Assembly (NCBI RefSeq): GCF_900112575.1
Contig: NZ_FOMH01000013.1
Span: 1-64,000 of the forward strand
Origin: Flavobacterium phragmitis
Lineage (GTDB): Bacteria > Bacteroidota > Bacteroidia > Flavobacteriales > Flavobacteriaceae
Reading direction: 5' to 3'
Length of the DNA: 64,000 bases
Positions within the stretch are counted from its first letter, which is position 1. Every line of letters begins with the position of its first letter. The notes under the pieces are model-generated. The model ran no database searches and was not told the origin of the DNA. It saw only the letters and a list, made by a program, of their open reading frames with translations. Position numbers and translations under genes: made by a program. Shown one piece after another: positions 25,135 through 33,887 of the stretch.

Positions 25135-25353
25135 TTATTCTAATTCGATACAATCAAAAATGCCGTTGTTGCGAATTAGATTTGGAATATCAAGTTCGCT
25201 GTCGATTCTTAAAATATTATCGCAGTCTTCAAGATCAAAATTCCACTGGGATTCAGGCAATAATTGATCTAGTAATAAAGATGCCAATTCAAATTTAGCG
25301 TGGCTGTCAACGGAAGTTTTAAAAACATAAATCATAATTTGCATTTTTTTCAA
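25135..25353 (-). CDS. Small HMA-like fold protein, paralogue of 51936-52145
   Basis: A 72-residue cytoplasmic protein. The pattern is an opening strand (MIYVFKTSV), helix (AKFELASLLLDQLL), strand (WNFDLEDCDNILRIDSEL), helix (IPNLIRNN) and strand (IFDCIELE). It aligns by eye with the small protein at 51936-52145 (AYKTNV, SLIVALLQFV, INFDFTKRERILRIETN), so they are paralogues sharing a short ferredoxin-like fold. No metal-binding CxxC is present. Alternative ATG starts lie at 25344 and 25335. It sits 28 bases upstream of the pentapeptide-repeat gene in the same direction, so both could be one transcript. Function unknown. Confidence 0.65.
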   Translation of the reverse strand: MKKMQIMIYVFKTSVDSHAKFELASLLLDQLLPESQWNFDLEDCDNILRIDSELDIPNLIRNNGIFDCIELE

Positions 25354-25407
25354 GAGGCAAATTTCTGAAAAACATGCACCAATTTGTTAGGATGGACTAT
25401 TCAATAA

Positions 25408-26328
25408 TTAGGACTTATCAATCATTTTTCGATAACGAATTGGTGAAATTCCTTCTGCTTTTTTAAAGAAGCGACTAAAGTAAGATTGATCTTCAAAACC
25501 TACCCGAGTTGCGATTTCACCTACAGAAAGTGTCGTTTGAAATAGTAAATATTTGGCTTCTAACAATATGTTTTCATCAATCCATTTTACAGCCGATTTT
25601 CCAGTTACAGTTTTGACACATTTATTCAAATGATTAGGAGTAACATTTAGTAAAGACGAATAATAATTGACTTGATGCTGGCTTTTTACATGATCATGAA
25701 TAAGCTCTTTGAATTTGGCCGTAATAACGGCAGCGGCAGAAATTCCTTTTTTCGTTTTTTCCGCATTTTTATTCATTTCATAAAAAAGAGTAATCAAATA
25801 CGACTGCACAATATTCAAATCTGTAAAGGCAGTTTCTGAATATTCTTTTTTCAATCGTTCCAAAATGTTGACAATAGAGCCAATATCCTCTTTGGGAAGA
25901 CTTATTTTTGGATTTCCCGAAATCTTTAAAAAATCAAATTCATTCAACAATTCTCGGCTTCCATATTTTCTAATTAAAATATCAGGATGAAACTGACAGA
26001 TATATCCTTTGTGTATATTGTTGACATTTTCAAGAGAAAAAATCTGTCCGGCGGGCACCATAATCATTTCGTTATCAGTAGTGATGTATTCCTGATGCCC
26101 CAATTTCATACTATGCTGTCCCGAAGAAATAAAAATTAAAGTATGACAGGAATGTTTAGAAGGCGGAACAGGATGCTGCATCTGCATCATTTCTTCGATT
26201 TCAAGACAGAAAAAATGATCCGAATTGGATTTGAAAAGCAAATGTATGGGATTATCTTCTCCCAGAAACTTCTCCCGAAATCCTGATGGACTGTATGTCT
26301 TTATTTTCTCAGCCTGCTTTTTTTTCAT
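25408..26328 (-). CDS. AraC-family transcriptional regulator
   Basis: A 306-residue protein starting MKKKQAEKIKTY. The longer in-frame upstream extension overlaps the preceding gene and is rejected. An N-terminal cupin-like part is visible (ISSGQHSMKLGHQEYI, MIMVPAGQIFSLENV), and an AraC HTH domain sits at the end: VNYYSSLLNVTPNHLNKCVK, VGEIATRVGFEDQSYFSRFF, EGISPIRYRKM. Its start codon is one base after the stop of the DUF6642-like gene, so the two are co-translated. That pairing suggests the regulator and partner act in one pathway. Inducer unknown. Confidence 0.9.
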   Translation of the reverse strand: MKKKQAEKIKTYSPSGFREKFLGEDNPIHLLFKSNSDHFFCLEIEEMMQMQHPVPPSKHSCHTLIFISSGQHSMKLGHQEYITTDNEMIMVPAGQIFSLENVNNIHKGYICQFHPDILIRKYGSRELLNEFDFLKISGNPKISLPKEDIGSIVNILERLKKEYSETAFTDLNIVQSYLITLFYEMNKNAEKTKKGISAAAVITAKFKELIHDHVKSQHQVNYYSSLLNVTPNHLNKCVKTVTGKSAVKWIDENILLEAKYLLFQTTLSVGEIATRVGFEDQSYFSRFFKKAEGISPIRYRKMIDKS

Positions 26329-26329
26329 C

Positions 26330-26893
26330 TTAATAATATAATCTAAAATCAAGCAGTTTGCATAAATTGTAATGTTTTGTATAAAGATCTTCAACAACCT
26401 CAAACAAATTGTCGTTTTCTTGATACAGACTAAAAAATGCTTTGTCAATAGTACTGCAACTGGCGATTTTATTATAAGTAGAACCATAGCCAGAAATAGC
26501 TCTAGCGCCAGTAATATCCAAAAAATATTGTGCTTCTTCTTCGTTTAAATCTAAAACTTTAAGATTGGCAAAATGGATGATTTTACCTTTCATTTTTCCT
26601 TCAAACAATTCAGCAATTTCTTCTATGCTATAATAATAATCGTGAAGGCAGATATTGTTTTCCTGTCCCGGCATGGCAAGATAAATGATTTCATAATCTT
26701 TAAAATTATGATCTTCATACAATAAAATATTCAAACTTTCTTCTAAACCTTCAATGGTATCGCAAGTTTTATGAATACTCGAAATGCCTTGGTCAATAGC
26801 CAATTCTTCGAGACATTTTACCACATGCGTTGGGGTATGATCGTCTATATCTTTAACGCCTTCAAGGCAGAAAATAAATTTTTCATTATCCAT
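26330..26893 (-). CDS. DUF6642-like protein
   Basis: A 187-residue cytoplasmic protein. It begins KFIFCLEGVKDIDDHTPTHV and has a central acidic stretch (SLNILLYEDHNFKDYEIIYL) and an ISGYGSTYNKIASC motif. The sequence resembles proteins filed as DUF6642; I recall this grouping but cannot verify it. No catalytic motif is obvious, although the pattern of strands and the CLEGVKDIDD opening suggest an alpha/beta nucleotide- or signal-handling fold. Its only neighbour in the operon is the AraC regulator one base downstream. It begins 173 bases from the divergent nucleosidase gene. Confidence 0.55.
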   Translation of the reverse strand: MDNEKFIFCLEGVKDIDDHTPTHVVKCLEELAIDQGISSIHKTCDTIEGLEESLNILLYEDHNFKDYEIIYLAMPGQENNICLHDYYYSIEEIAELFEGKMKGKIIHFANLKVLDLNEEEAQYFLDITGARAISGYGSTYNKIASCSTIDKAFFSLYQENDNLFEVVEDLYTKHYNLCKLLDFRLYY

Positions 26894-27037
26894 GCAGTTT
26901 CTCTTTCTGGTTTTTAGATATTTTTTACTGGTTCTAGCAAATGTATTTTTTATATCATAAAATCCAATAGATAAAACAGACTTTAACGTCTTTTTTGGAT
27001 TTTAAATTTAAGTTAGAGGTAAGTACACTTTTAAGCG

Positions 27038-27045
27038 TATTTTTG
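27038..27045 (+). promoter_or_regulatory. -7 box of the nucleosidase gene
   Basis: TATTTTTG matches TAnnTTTG and lies 21 bases before the ATG at 27067. Confidence 0.5.
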
Positions 27046-27066
27046 TAAACCGAAAACCAGTTACCC

Positions 27067-27672
27067 ATGATACGAATTAACCATACAGCATCATTTGCTA
27101 TTGAAGATATATTGTTCTGTTTTGCGCTTGAATCTGAAGCAGCAGAAGTTTTTAAAGATCAAAATGTTTTAATTACCGGAATCGGAAAAGTAAATGCAGC
27201 TTACGAATTGACAAAAGCTATTCTAAAGGAAAAGCCGTCTGTAATTATTAATCTGGGTTCGGCAGGAAGTAGCTGTTTTCAAAAAGGCGAGGTAATCTGC
27301 TGTACCAAATTTGTTCAAAGAGATATGGATGTTCGTGGTTTAGGTTTTGCATTATACGAAACGCCGTTATCTGGTCTGCCTCCAGTTTTGGAATATGGTT
27401 TAAAAATGGATGGTTTGCCTGAAGGTATTTGCGGAACAGGCGATAATTTCGAAATGGAACATAAATCTGACCCTTACAATGTGGTCGATATGGAAGCCTA
27501 TGCTTTAGCCATGATTGCCATGAAAGAAAATATTCCGTTTTTATCTTTAAAATACATTTCCGATGGTGCCGATGATAATGCTGCCGAAGACTGGACAGTT
27601 CAGATTCATAAAGCGGCGATTGCCTATGGGAAAATTTTAGGATTGATTGAAGATAAGGAAGCCATTTTGTAA
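27067..27672 (+). CDS. MTA/SAH-nucleosidase-like protein
   Basis: A 201-residue cytoplasmic enzyme of the PNP/UDP phosphorylase superfamily. It has the motifs VLITGIGKVNAAYELTKAIL, INLGSAGSS, the active-site DMEAYALAMIAM (catalytic Glu and purine pocket) and FLSLKYISDGADDNA. The size and DMEA motif match the 5'-methylthioadenosine/S-adenosylhomocysteine nucleosidase-like group. However, it is shorter than MtnN (about 230) and lacks part of the N-terminal loop. It may act on another nucleoside. It is monocistronic, with its own promoter and terminator. Confidence 0.82.
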   Translation: MIRINHTASFAIEDILFCFALESEAAEVFKDQNVLITGIGKVNAAYELTKAILKEKPSVIINLGSAGSSCFQKGEVICCTKFVQRDMDVRGLGFALYETPLSGLPPVLEYGLKMDGLPEGICGTGDNFEMEHKSDPYNVVDMEAYALAMIAMKENIPFLSLKYISDGADDNAAEDWTVQIHKAAIAYGKILGLIEDKEAIL

Positions 27673-27689
27673 TTGAAATGGCTTTTTTT
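27661..27689 (+). terminator. Terminator overlapping the nucleosidase stop codon
   Basis: A 7-bp stem GCCATTT (27661-27667)/AAATGGC (27676-27682) with an 8-nt loop is followed by T7. The stop codon (27670-27672) lies in the loop. Confidence 0.8.
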
Positions 27690-27697
27690 AAAGAGTT

Positions 27698-27922
27698 TTA
27701 TTCTTTAGATATTGTTTTTATGAATGACCAATTAAAATCATAAATGGCAATTTCTAAACCCTCATTTTTACTGATTAAATTATTCGCTATATTTTCTGCG
27801 TCTTCAATATTTTCGAAATTTAAAGAAGGACGTTCATTCGTTTCAGTTTTTAAAAACCGTGTTTTACCATCAAGCTCTAGAAGAATTCCAGTCGCTTTTT
27901 CGCATAATATTAAATGATACAT
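27698..27922 (-). CDS. Small conserved-looking protein next to sirtuin
   Basis: A 74-residue cytoplasmic protein: MYHLILCEKATGILLELDGK, a middle helix (IEDAENIANNLI), and a beta-hairpin ending (IAIYDFNWSFIKTISK). No family is recognised. The start is ATG, 9 bases downstream of the sirtuin stop, so it is probably the second gene of that operon. A Glu/Asn-rich surface and a single Cys are the only other features. The short length leaves open that it is a regulator or a small binding protein. Confidence 0.6.
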   Translation of the reverse strand: MYHLILCEKATGILLELDGKTRFLKTETNERPSLNFENIEDAENIANNLISKNEGLEIAIYDFNWSFIKTISKE

Positions 27923-27931
27923 AGTTTTTTT

Positions 27932-28759
27932 TTAAGTTAGTTGTATATTTTCAATCATTTCCTTTATCATTTTCAAAGCTTCAGTCGATGTTTTACGAAT
28001 GATAATTTTATTCTTTTTATCCTTTATCAAAGCGGTAAACTGATTGTCTTCTATATTGATATCAACGATCGTTCCTCCATATTTTAAAGTGGTTTCTGCA
28101 ATTGCAATAGGGAGATTTGTTGCGCCAGAAGTTCCCAAAATAAATAGTACTCCTGAATTTTTAGCAATTTTTAAAGAACTGAATTTCTTATTGGTTCGTT
28201 CATCATAATATTCATCAAACCATAAAATATTAGGTCTCATCCAGCTTCCGCAACTTTGACATTTTAAAAGTTCTATTTCTTTTTCAGTCAGATCTTCGTC
28301 AATTTCTTTTCCTTTTATTTCTTCGGGCAGATTTACGATTTCTTTACAGCCATTAGAACATTTTATTTCTCTATTGTTGCCATGAATTTCGAAAATTCTT
28401 TTGGTTCCACTTTGTCGGTGTAAATTATCAATGTTTTGGGTAATAAGATGAAATCGGTCTTTTAGGATATTTTCAATTTCAACTAACTCATTATGACTTT
28501 CATTTGGTTTGGCATTTTGAAACATTTTCTTTCTAAACAACGAATATTGCCAGACCTCTTCGGGGTGCTCTTTAAAGTATTTAAAAGTTCCGAATTCTTC
28601 CGGTTTATGAAATTGTGTTCCTTTAACCCAAATACCATCAACACCTCTGTAAGTTGGGATTCCGCTTTCTGAAGAAAGTCCCGCTCCTGTCAAAAAGGTA
28701 AAGAGGTTTCTTTTGTTTTTAGTTGAAACGTATTGTATTATATCTTCTAATTGTTGCAT
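27932..28759 (-). CDS. Sir2-family NAD-dependent protein deacylase
   Basis: A 275-residue cytoplasmic sirtuin. The NAD-binding motif is TFLTGAGLSSESGIPTYR, the catalytic-His region is HLITQNIDNLHRQSG with EIHGN, and the zinc site is formed by CSNGCKE and LLKCQSCGSW (four Cys). The GTSGATNLPIAIAE segment closes the NAD site. It removes acyl groups from lysine while consuming NAD. Length is typical. A 74-residue gene follows 9 bases after it; the pair is transcribed leftward from the region near 28760. Confidence 0.92.
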   Translation of the reverse strand: MQQLEDIIQYVSTKNKRNLFTFLTGAGLSSESGIPTYRGVDGIWVKGTQFHKPEEFGTFKYFKEHPEEVWQYSLFRKKMFQNAKPNESHNELVEIENILKDRFHLITQNIDNLHRQSGTKRIFEIHGNNREIKCSNGCKEIVNLPEEIKGKEIDEDLTEKEIELLKCQSCGSWMRPNILWFDEYYDERTNKKFSSLKIAKNSGVLFILGTSGATNLPIAIAETTLKYGGTIVDINIEDNQFTALIKDKKNKIIIRKTSTEALKMIKEMIENIQLT

Positions 28760-28869
28760 GTTTAGTTTAGATAAACAGAATCATATTTTTTGATTAAATA
28801 TAAATTAAAAATGAATACCTCAGCTTTCTAATTTTAATTCAATAAAAAACGGACTTTTGAAAATGATTC

Positions 28870-28960
28870 TCCTAGCCCAGATAGAAGCGGTATCCTTTTG
28901 TGGTCTCGTAAAGAAAACGAGACCACAAAAGATATAGCGGATAGCTGGAATTAGCTCCTA
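28870..28960. repeat. Dispersed hairpin element (CTAGCCCAGATAGAAGCGG type)
   Basis: A 14-bp perfect stem TTTTGTGGTCTCGT (28896-28909)/ACGAGACCACAAAA (28917-28930) with a 7-nt loop is flanked by conserved-looking blocks CCTAGCCCAGATAGAAGCGG and ATAGCGGATAGCTGGAATTAG. The flanks are the sort repeated in flavobacterial genomes, and possibly relate to the Rfam motif Flavo-1, but this was not checked. The gap 28760-29130 has nothing else clear. Confidence 0.6.
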
Positions 28961-29130
28961 ATTAAAAAACTACTCTTAAAAATTAGGGTAAAAAGTACAT
29001 CTACACCCCTTAAAAAGAAAAAACTCCCTCCTTTATTTTTTGCAATAGGGCTATTTTGCAGTGCATTCGATTGATTTTTTTCATAGGTTTATTGCAATTA
29101 AATTACTCGGGCGTTTATTCTATTTTGTTT

Positions 29131-32100
29131 ATGAAAAGCATCAAAAACTACATTTTAAGTTTTATTCTATTTTTTGCAACGACTGTCAGTTCATTTGCTC
29201 AAAGTTCCGATTTGTACTTTGATCATATTAACTATGATACCAGTTTTTCGCAGAGTATGATTTCGAGTATTCATCAAACCAAAAAAGGTTTTATTTGGAT
29301 TGGAACGGCGAACGGCTTGATTAGTTATGACGGATACGATTTCCTGCGATATGTTTACAACAAAGACATACTGAACAGCATCAGCAATAATCACGTCAAT
29401 GTTATTCTGGAAGACAATCAAAAAGAACTTTGGATTGGAACCAATAATGGACTCAATCTTTTTAATAAAAACGAAAGAACTTTTGTACGGGTTGATGTTC
29501 AGAAAATAAAAGGCGGAAGAAACTATATTTCATCCATAATTCAGGATGACGAAAACCGAATCTGGATTGGAACTTTTGGCGGAATCAAACGCCTCAACAG
29601 ACAGCAATATTTGCTGGAAGAAATCTCAAACGATCATAATTCGCCATTCAGAAAAAGCAGGGTTTTGTCTTTGTTTTACGATCGTAATTATGGCGTTTTG
29701 GTTGGAACTTCTAAAGGCTTAGAATGTTTTGATCCTAAAAATGGTTCTAAAAAAACGCTTCCCAAAGTTTTGGCAGAAAATGAAGCTTTGCTTAAATCTA
29801 AAATATGGAAAGTCATCAAAGAAAAAAATGGCGATTTATGGTTTGCCACCGAAGCCAATGGTGTTTTTCATTTTGATGTCGATAAAAGTGTTGTCAAAAA
29901 TTATCTTCTGAATACAAACAACAGAAATAGTTTATCCTCAAACTGGGTAAATGATATTGTCGCTGTGGACAATAACACGATTTGGTTTGCTACAAAAAAC
30001 GGTTTGTGTGTTTACAAAAAAGACAGAAACGAATTTATCAAATACGGACATAATCCACTGGAGAGTTACAGTCTTTCTGACGATGATGTAAAATGTTTTT
30101 TAAAAGATCGTCATAACGATATCTGGATTGGAACGAATGGAGGAGGAGTCAATCTGTTTCAGAAAACAAATGCCAATTTTACCAACATAAGAGAAGTAGT
30201 TAAACCGAATTTCGGATTAAATACAGCTTTCGTAAATGCTGTTGCAAGAGAAAATGACGGCGCGCTGTGGGTTGGAACAAATGGCGGAGGTTTAAATTAT
30301 CTTGATTTTAGAAATAACCGAAATGCAACGTATCAGATTGAAGGTTATGATTTTGACAAAAGCGTGAATATGATTACGGCTTTGGTCAATCAGAATGAAC
30401 AGAATTTGTTTTGCGGGACTTTTAACGGATTATTCAAATTCAATAAAAGCAGTAAAACGTTTCAGTTTATTCCGCTTTCGCGAAAGGATTCCAAAGAAAG
30501 AGAACGTCCGATTACTTCTTTGTTGATGGATAACGGAGATCTTTGGGTGGGAACCAACGGAAACGGATTGAAAAAAGTAATGCCCGACGGAACGGTCGAA
30601 ATTTATATGGCAGACGGCAGTTCGAATTCGCTTAGCGATAATTTTATTACCGATTTGGTAAACCGAAAAGACGGACTTTGGATTGCCACACAATATGGTT
30701 TGAATTATTTTGATAAAAAACTAAAACACATTACAAGAGTCTTTAAAGCCGGGCCCAAAAGCGGTTTGTCCAACAATAGTCTTACGGTCATGTTTACCGA
30801 TTCTAAAAACCGATTTTGGATTGGTGCCGAAAGCGGAGGAGTAAATTTATTTGACGAAAAGAAAGGAAGATTCTTCGAAATCAACCGTTCGATGGGATTT
30901 ACAGATGAAACCATAAAAAGCATTTCGGAAGATTCGGAAGGAAATATCTGGATCAGCGATAATAATTTACTTTATAAATTAAAAACCAAAAAGTTAAGTC
31001 CGACTTTTAGAATTTCCGATTTTGAAATTACTTCCTACTCGTCCAAAGACGGATTGAAAGTAAAACAGTTTTCAAACAATTGCAGTGTAAAGCTCAACGC
31101 TAAAGAACTTGCTTTTGGCTGTTCGAACGGATTAGTGCTTTTTAATCCTTTGAAATTGATTAAAACCGAAGACAAAGCACCAATTGTCCTGACGAAACTA
31201 ATCGTAAATAACGAAGAAATCAGACCCGGAAATAAAGAGGTTTTGTTGGAAAAACGCATCAGTGAAACTTCTGAAATCACTTTAAAACACGATCAGGGTT
31301 ATATCGGAATTGAATTCAGTGCCATGAATTTTATTTCGCCGGAAAAAAGTGAATATGCTTATAAACTGGAAAGTTCGTTTAATAAAGACGAATGGCATGT
31401 GATAGGTTCACAACATTATATCAATTTAACGAATCTCAATTCAGGAACTTATACTTTAAAAATCAAAACGTCAAGTGGAGGCGGAGAGTGGAATCCGTCT
31501 GTTAAAACTTTAAAAATTATTATGCTTCCGCCATGGTGGAAAACGTGGTGGGCTTATTTAATTTATCTTGCTTTATTGGCGGGAGCAGGTATTTTATTGT
31601 TCCGTTTTTTACGAAACCGAGAATTATTAAAACAAGCATATTATCTGGAACAGGTAGAAAAAGAAAGACAGGAAGAATTGTATAAAATGAAATTGGATTT
31701 CTTTACCAATGTTTCGCACGAAATTAGAACGCCATTGACCTTGATAAGCGGGCCGGTTGAAGAATTATTAAGCGGAGCCGAAAAGAATTCGAATCTGGAA
31801 CATAAACTGAAAATCATTAAAAACAATTCGGATCGCCTTTTGAAATTGGTCAACGAATTAATGGATTTCAGAAAAGCCGAAAAAGGAAGCATGAAAATCT
31901 ATTGCGAACAACAGGATATTGTTTCGTTTTGTTTTGATATTTATGAATCGTTCCGTGGCATTGCAGTCGAGAAAAAAATCGATTATAAGTTTGTGCTGAA
32001 TATCAATACGGCTTTGATTTATTTCGATAAAAACCAGATGGAGAAAGTGATTTATAATCTGCTTTCAAATGCTTTTAAATTTACGAGTAAAAATGGCAGA

Positions 32101-33264
32101 ATCACTTTGGCTGTAGAACAAAAAGAGGGAGAAGATTATATCGAAATAAAAGTAAAAGACAACGGAATTGGAATTCCGGACAACCGTAAAAAGAAAATTT
32201 TCAAGAACTTTTTTCAGTTGGACGAGCGTGGAAGCGCCAATTTAGGAAGTGGAATTGGGCTGGCTTTAAGCAAAAGTATTGTAGAACTACATCATGGCGA
32301 AATAAAAGTGCAAACAGAAGCGGATGCGAATTTCAATACGATTTTTACCATTCAGTTGAAGAAAGGAAAAGAACATTTTAAGAAATCGCAGATTGTCGAA
32401 AATTCGGTTAAAATAGAAGAAAATGCCAACCCGATTTCTGATATTAAAACCGAAATTGATCTTTATGAACCGGAGTATGTTGAGGATACTGAAAACAGTT
32501 CTAAAAAAACCGTTTTGGTAATTGAGGATAATGAGGAAGTGCTCTCTTTTGTCTACGATATTTTGTACACCGATTATAAAGTACTGAAATTTATAAACGG
32601 AATCCAGGCGCTGGAATACATGGAAAAGGAAATCCCGGATTTGATTGTAACCGATGTAATGATGTCCGAAATGGATGGTTTTGAGTTGTGTACTATTCTA
32701 AAAACTAGTCAAAACACCAATCATATTCCGGTTATTTTATTGACAGCAAAATCGTCTACTTTAAACAGAATCGAAGGACTTTCGACTGGTGCAGATGCTT
32801 ATATTTCGAAGCCTTTCAGTATTGAAGAATTAAAACTGACGATTGCGAATTTATTATCAGCCAAAGAAATCATGCGTCAGAAATATGGCGACGGATTTAT
32901 TGAAGATACGGAACAGGAAAATCTAAATACACCCGAAGGACAGTTCCTAAAAAAACTGATTCAGATTATTGAAGCCAATCTTGACAATACTGATTTTGAT
33001 GTCAACGATTTGGTCAACGAAATTGGAATGAGCCGAACAGTTCTTTATAAAAAAGTCCAAACGTTGACGAATCAGTCTGTGGCTGGCCTTATTAAAAATA
33101 TGCGTTTAAAGAAAGCGGCGAGTCTTTTAGCCAATACTAGTTATTCGGTTTCTGAAGTTACTTATATGGTTGGTTTTAATGATCGAAAACACTTTAGTAA
33201 AGAGTTTAAGAAGTTTTATAATTTATCTCCGAGTGAGTATAAAGGGGGGCAGAGTAAAGTTTAA
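29131..33264 (+). CDS. Hybrid two-component system sensor/regulator (locus 2)
   Basis: A 1377-residue inner-membrane protein, the likely activator of polysaccharide locus 2. A start 25 codons earlier (29056) is possible, but MKSIKNYILS gives a normal signal peptide. The periplasmic part has many reg_prop propeller repeats (IWIGTANGLISYDG, LWIGTNNGLNLFN, and others) to about residue 690, then a Y_Y_Y domain. After the transmembrane helix (WWAYLIYLALLAGAGILLF) come HisKA (SHEIRTPL, His863), HATPase (NAFKFT, DNGIGIP, GSGIGLAL), a receiver (VTDVMMSEMDG, Asp1175, with KPF), and an AraC HTH (VSEVTYMVGFNDRKHFSK). It sits directly upstream of susC2, as HTCS regulators usually do. Confidence 0.95.
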   Translation: MKSIKNYILSFILFFATTVSSFAQSSDLYFDHINYDTSFSQSMISSIHQTKKGFIWIGTANGLISYDGYDFLRYVYNKDILNSISNNHVNVILEDNQKELWIGTNNGLNLFNKNERTFVRVDVQKIKGGRNYISSIIQDDENRIWIGTFGGIKRLNRQQYLLEEISNDHNSPFRKSRVLSLFYDRNYGVLVGTSKGLECFDPKNGSKKTLPKVLAENEALLKSKIWKVIKEKNGDLWFATEANGVFHFDVDKSVVKNYLLNTNNRNSLSSNWVNDIVAVDNNTIWFATKNGLCVYKKDRNEFIKYGHNPLESYSLSDDDVKCFLKDRHNDIWIGTNGGGVNLFQKTNANFTNIREVVKPNFGLNTAFVNAVARENDGALWVGTNGGGLNYLDFRNNRNATYQIEGYDFDKSVNMITALVNQNEQNLFCGTFNGLFKFNKSSKTFQFIPLSRKDSKERERPITSLLMDNGDLWVGTNGNGLKKVMPDGTVEIYMADGSSNSLSDNFITDLVNRKDGLWIATQYGLNYFDKKLKHITRVFKAGPKSGLSNNSLTVMFTDSKNRFWIGAESGGVNLFDEKKGRFFEINRSMGFTDETIKSISEDSEGNIWISDNNLLYKLKTKKLSPTFRISDFEITSYSSKDGLKVKQFSNNCSVKLNAKELAFGCSNGLVLFNPLKLIKTEDKAPIVLTKLIVNNEEIRPGNKEVLLEKRISETSEITLKHDQGYIGIEFSAMNFISPEKSEYAYKLESSFNKDEWHVIGSQHYINLTNLNSGTYTLKIKTSSGGGEWNPSVKTLKIIMLPPWWKTWWAYLIYLALLAGAGILLFRFLRNRELLKQAYYLEQVEKERQEELYKMKLDFFTNVSHEIRTPLTLISGPVEELLSGAEKNSNLEHKLKIIKNNSDRLLKLVNELMDFRKAEKGSMKIYCEQQDIVSFCFDIYESFRGIAVEKKIDYKFVLNINTALIYFDKNQMEKVIYNLLSNAFKFTSKNGRITLAVEQKEGEDYIEIKVKDNGIGIPDNRKKKIFKNFFQLDERGSANLGSGIGLALSKSIVELHHGEIKVQTEADANFNTIFTIQLKKGKEHFKKSQIVENSVKIEENANPISDIKTEIDLYEPEYVEDTENSSKKTVLVIEDNEEVLSFVYDILYTDYKVLKFINGIQALEYMEKEIPDLIVTDVMMSEMDGFELCTILKTSQNTNHIPVILLTAKSSTLNRIEGLSTGADAYISKPFSIEELKLTIANLLSAKEIMRQKYGDGFIEDTEQENLNTPEGQFLKKLIQIIEANLDNTDFDVNDLVNEIGMSRTVLYKKVQTLTNQSVAGLIKNMRLKKAASLLANTSYSVSEVTYMVGFNDRKHFSKEFKKFYNLSPSEYKGGQSKV

Positions 33265-33297
33265 CTGCAATCCCGATAGTTACCGGGAGCAAAGTTT

Positions 33298-33365
33298 TTA
33301 GCCACAGATTATTATGATTAAAAGGATTTCAAAAATCTGTGTTAATCTTTTTAATCTGTGGCTAA
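33298..33365. repeat. Dispersed inverted repeat (GCCACAGATTA type)
   Basis: Arms TTAGCCACAGATTA (33298-33311) and TAATCTGTGGCTAA (33352-33365) are perfect 14-bp complements. Just upstream, 33271-33288 is an imperfect version of the 18-bp palindrome found at 10258-10275. Both lie in the 623-base gap between the hybrid regulator and susC2. Confidence 0.75.
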
Positions 33366-33495
33366 TTTTTTCAGGGTTCGCAAATTTTTTTTACAAAGCT
33401 TTGCGGACTTTGTATTTTCGATTAGTCAGAGATTTTATAAGTAAAGTATTTTTAGCTATAAAATCTGCTCTGAAAGAGCAAAAAGCAAAAAGCAT

Positions 33496-33666
33496 GATGC
33501 ATCGCATCGTGATTAAAAAGAGCAATTCATAATCTAGCCCTGTAAGGGCGACAGCAATTTAATAGTTTTCTGTATTCATGCTAAAAACCCTTTCAGGGTA
33601 ATTTTGTAGGGTTGTATTTTTTAGTAGTGCTTTGCACTACTTTTTTTGCTTTTAGGCTTTCAGCCT
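33496..33666. repeat. Cluster of five triloop hairpins
   Basis: Five small perfect hairpins with 3-base loops follow each other: GATGC-ATC-GCATC (33496-33508), GCCCT-GTA-AGGGC (33537-33549), ACCCT-TTC-AGGGT (33587-33599), AGTAGTGC-TTT-GCACTACT (33623-33641) and AGGCT-TTC-AGCCT (33654-33666). The fourth precedes a T run and could terminate transcription. Beyond these I saw only a weak inverted pair ACATTC/GAATGT (33778-33803) before susC2. Confidence 0.7.
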
Positions 33667-33887
33667 ATTTTAAAAGTTCTACATTTAGAATTTTATACTT
33701 AAAATTACCCACCTCACAATTTTTTAAGGTTTATATTACGAATAATGCTTTTTAAAGACTTTAAAATACAAATAAACACATTCACGCCCCCAAATGCGAA
33801 TGTTTTCCTCCCCTAAAACCATCATTTATTAGTCACATTTGCAACATAAATCATGACTGATTTCTATCTAACTAACCAATAAAAATT

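Noticed and set aside
25408..26487. Long version of the AraC regulator starting at 26487
   Set aside because: It overlaps the preceding gene by 158 bases; MKKKQ at 26328 gives the expected length and a one-base gap.
33314..33532. 72-residue ORF in the gap before susC2
   Set aside because: It runs through the inverted repeat and hairpin cluster, and has no motif or promoter.
33778..33803. Regulator site ACATTC/GAATGT before susC2
   Set aside because: A 6-bp inverted pair in AT-rich DNA is not significant by itself; kept only as a note in the gap description.
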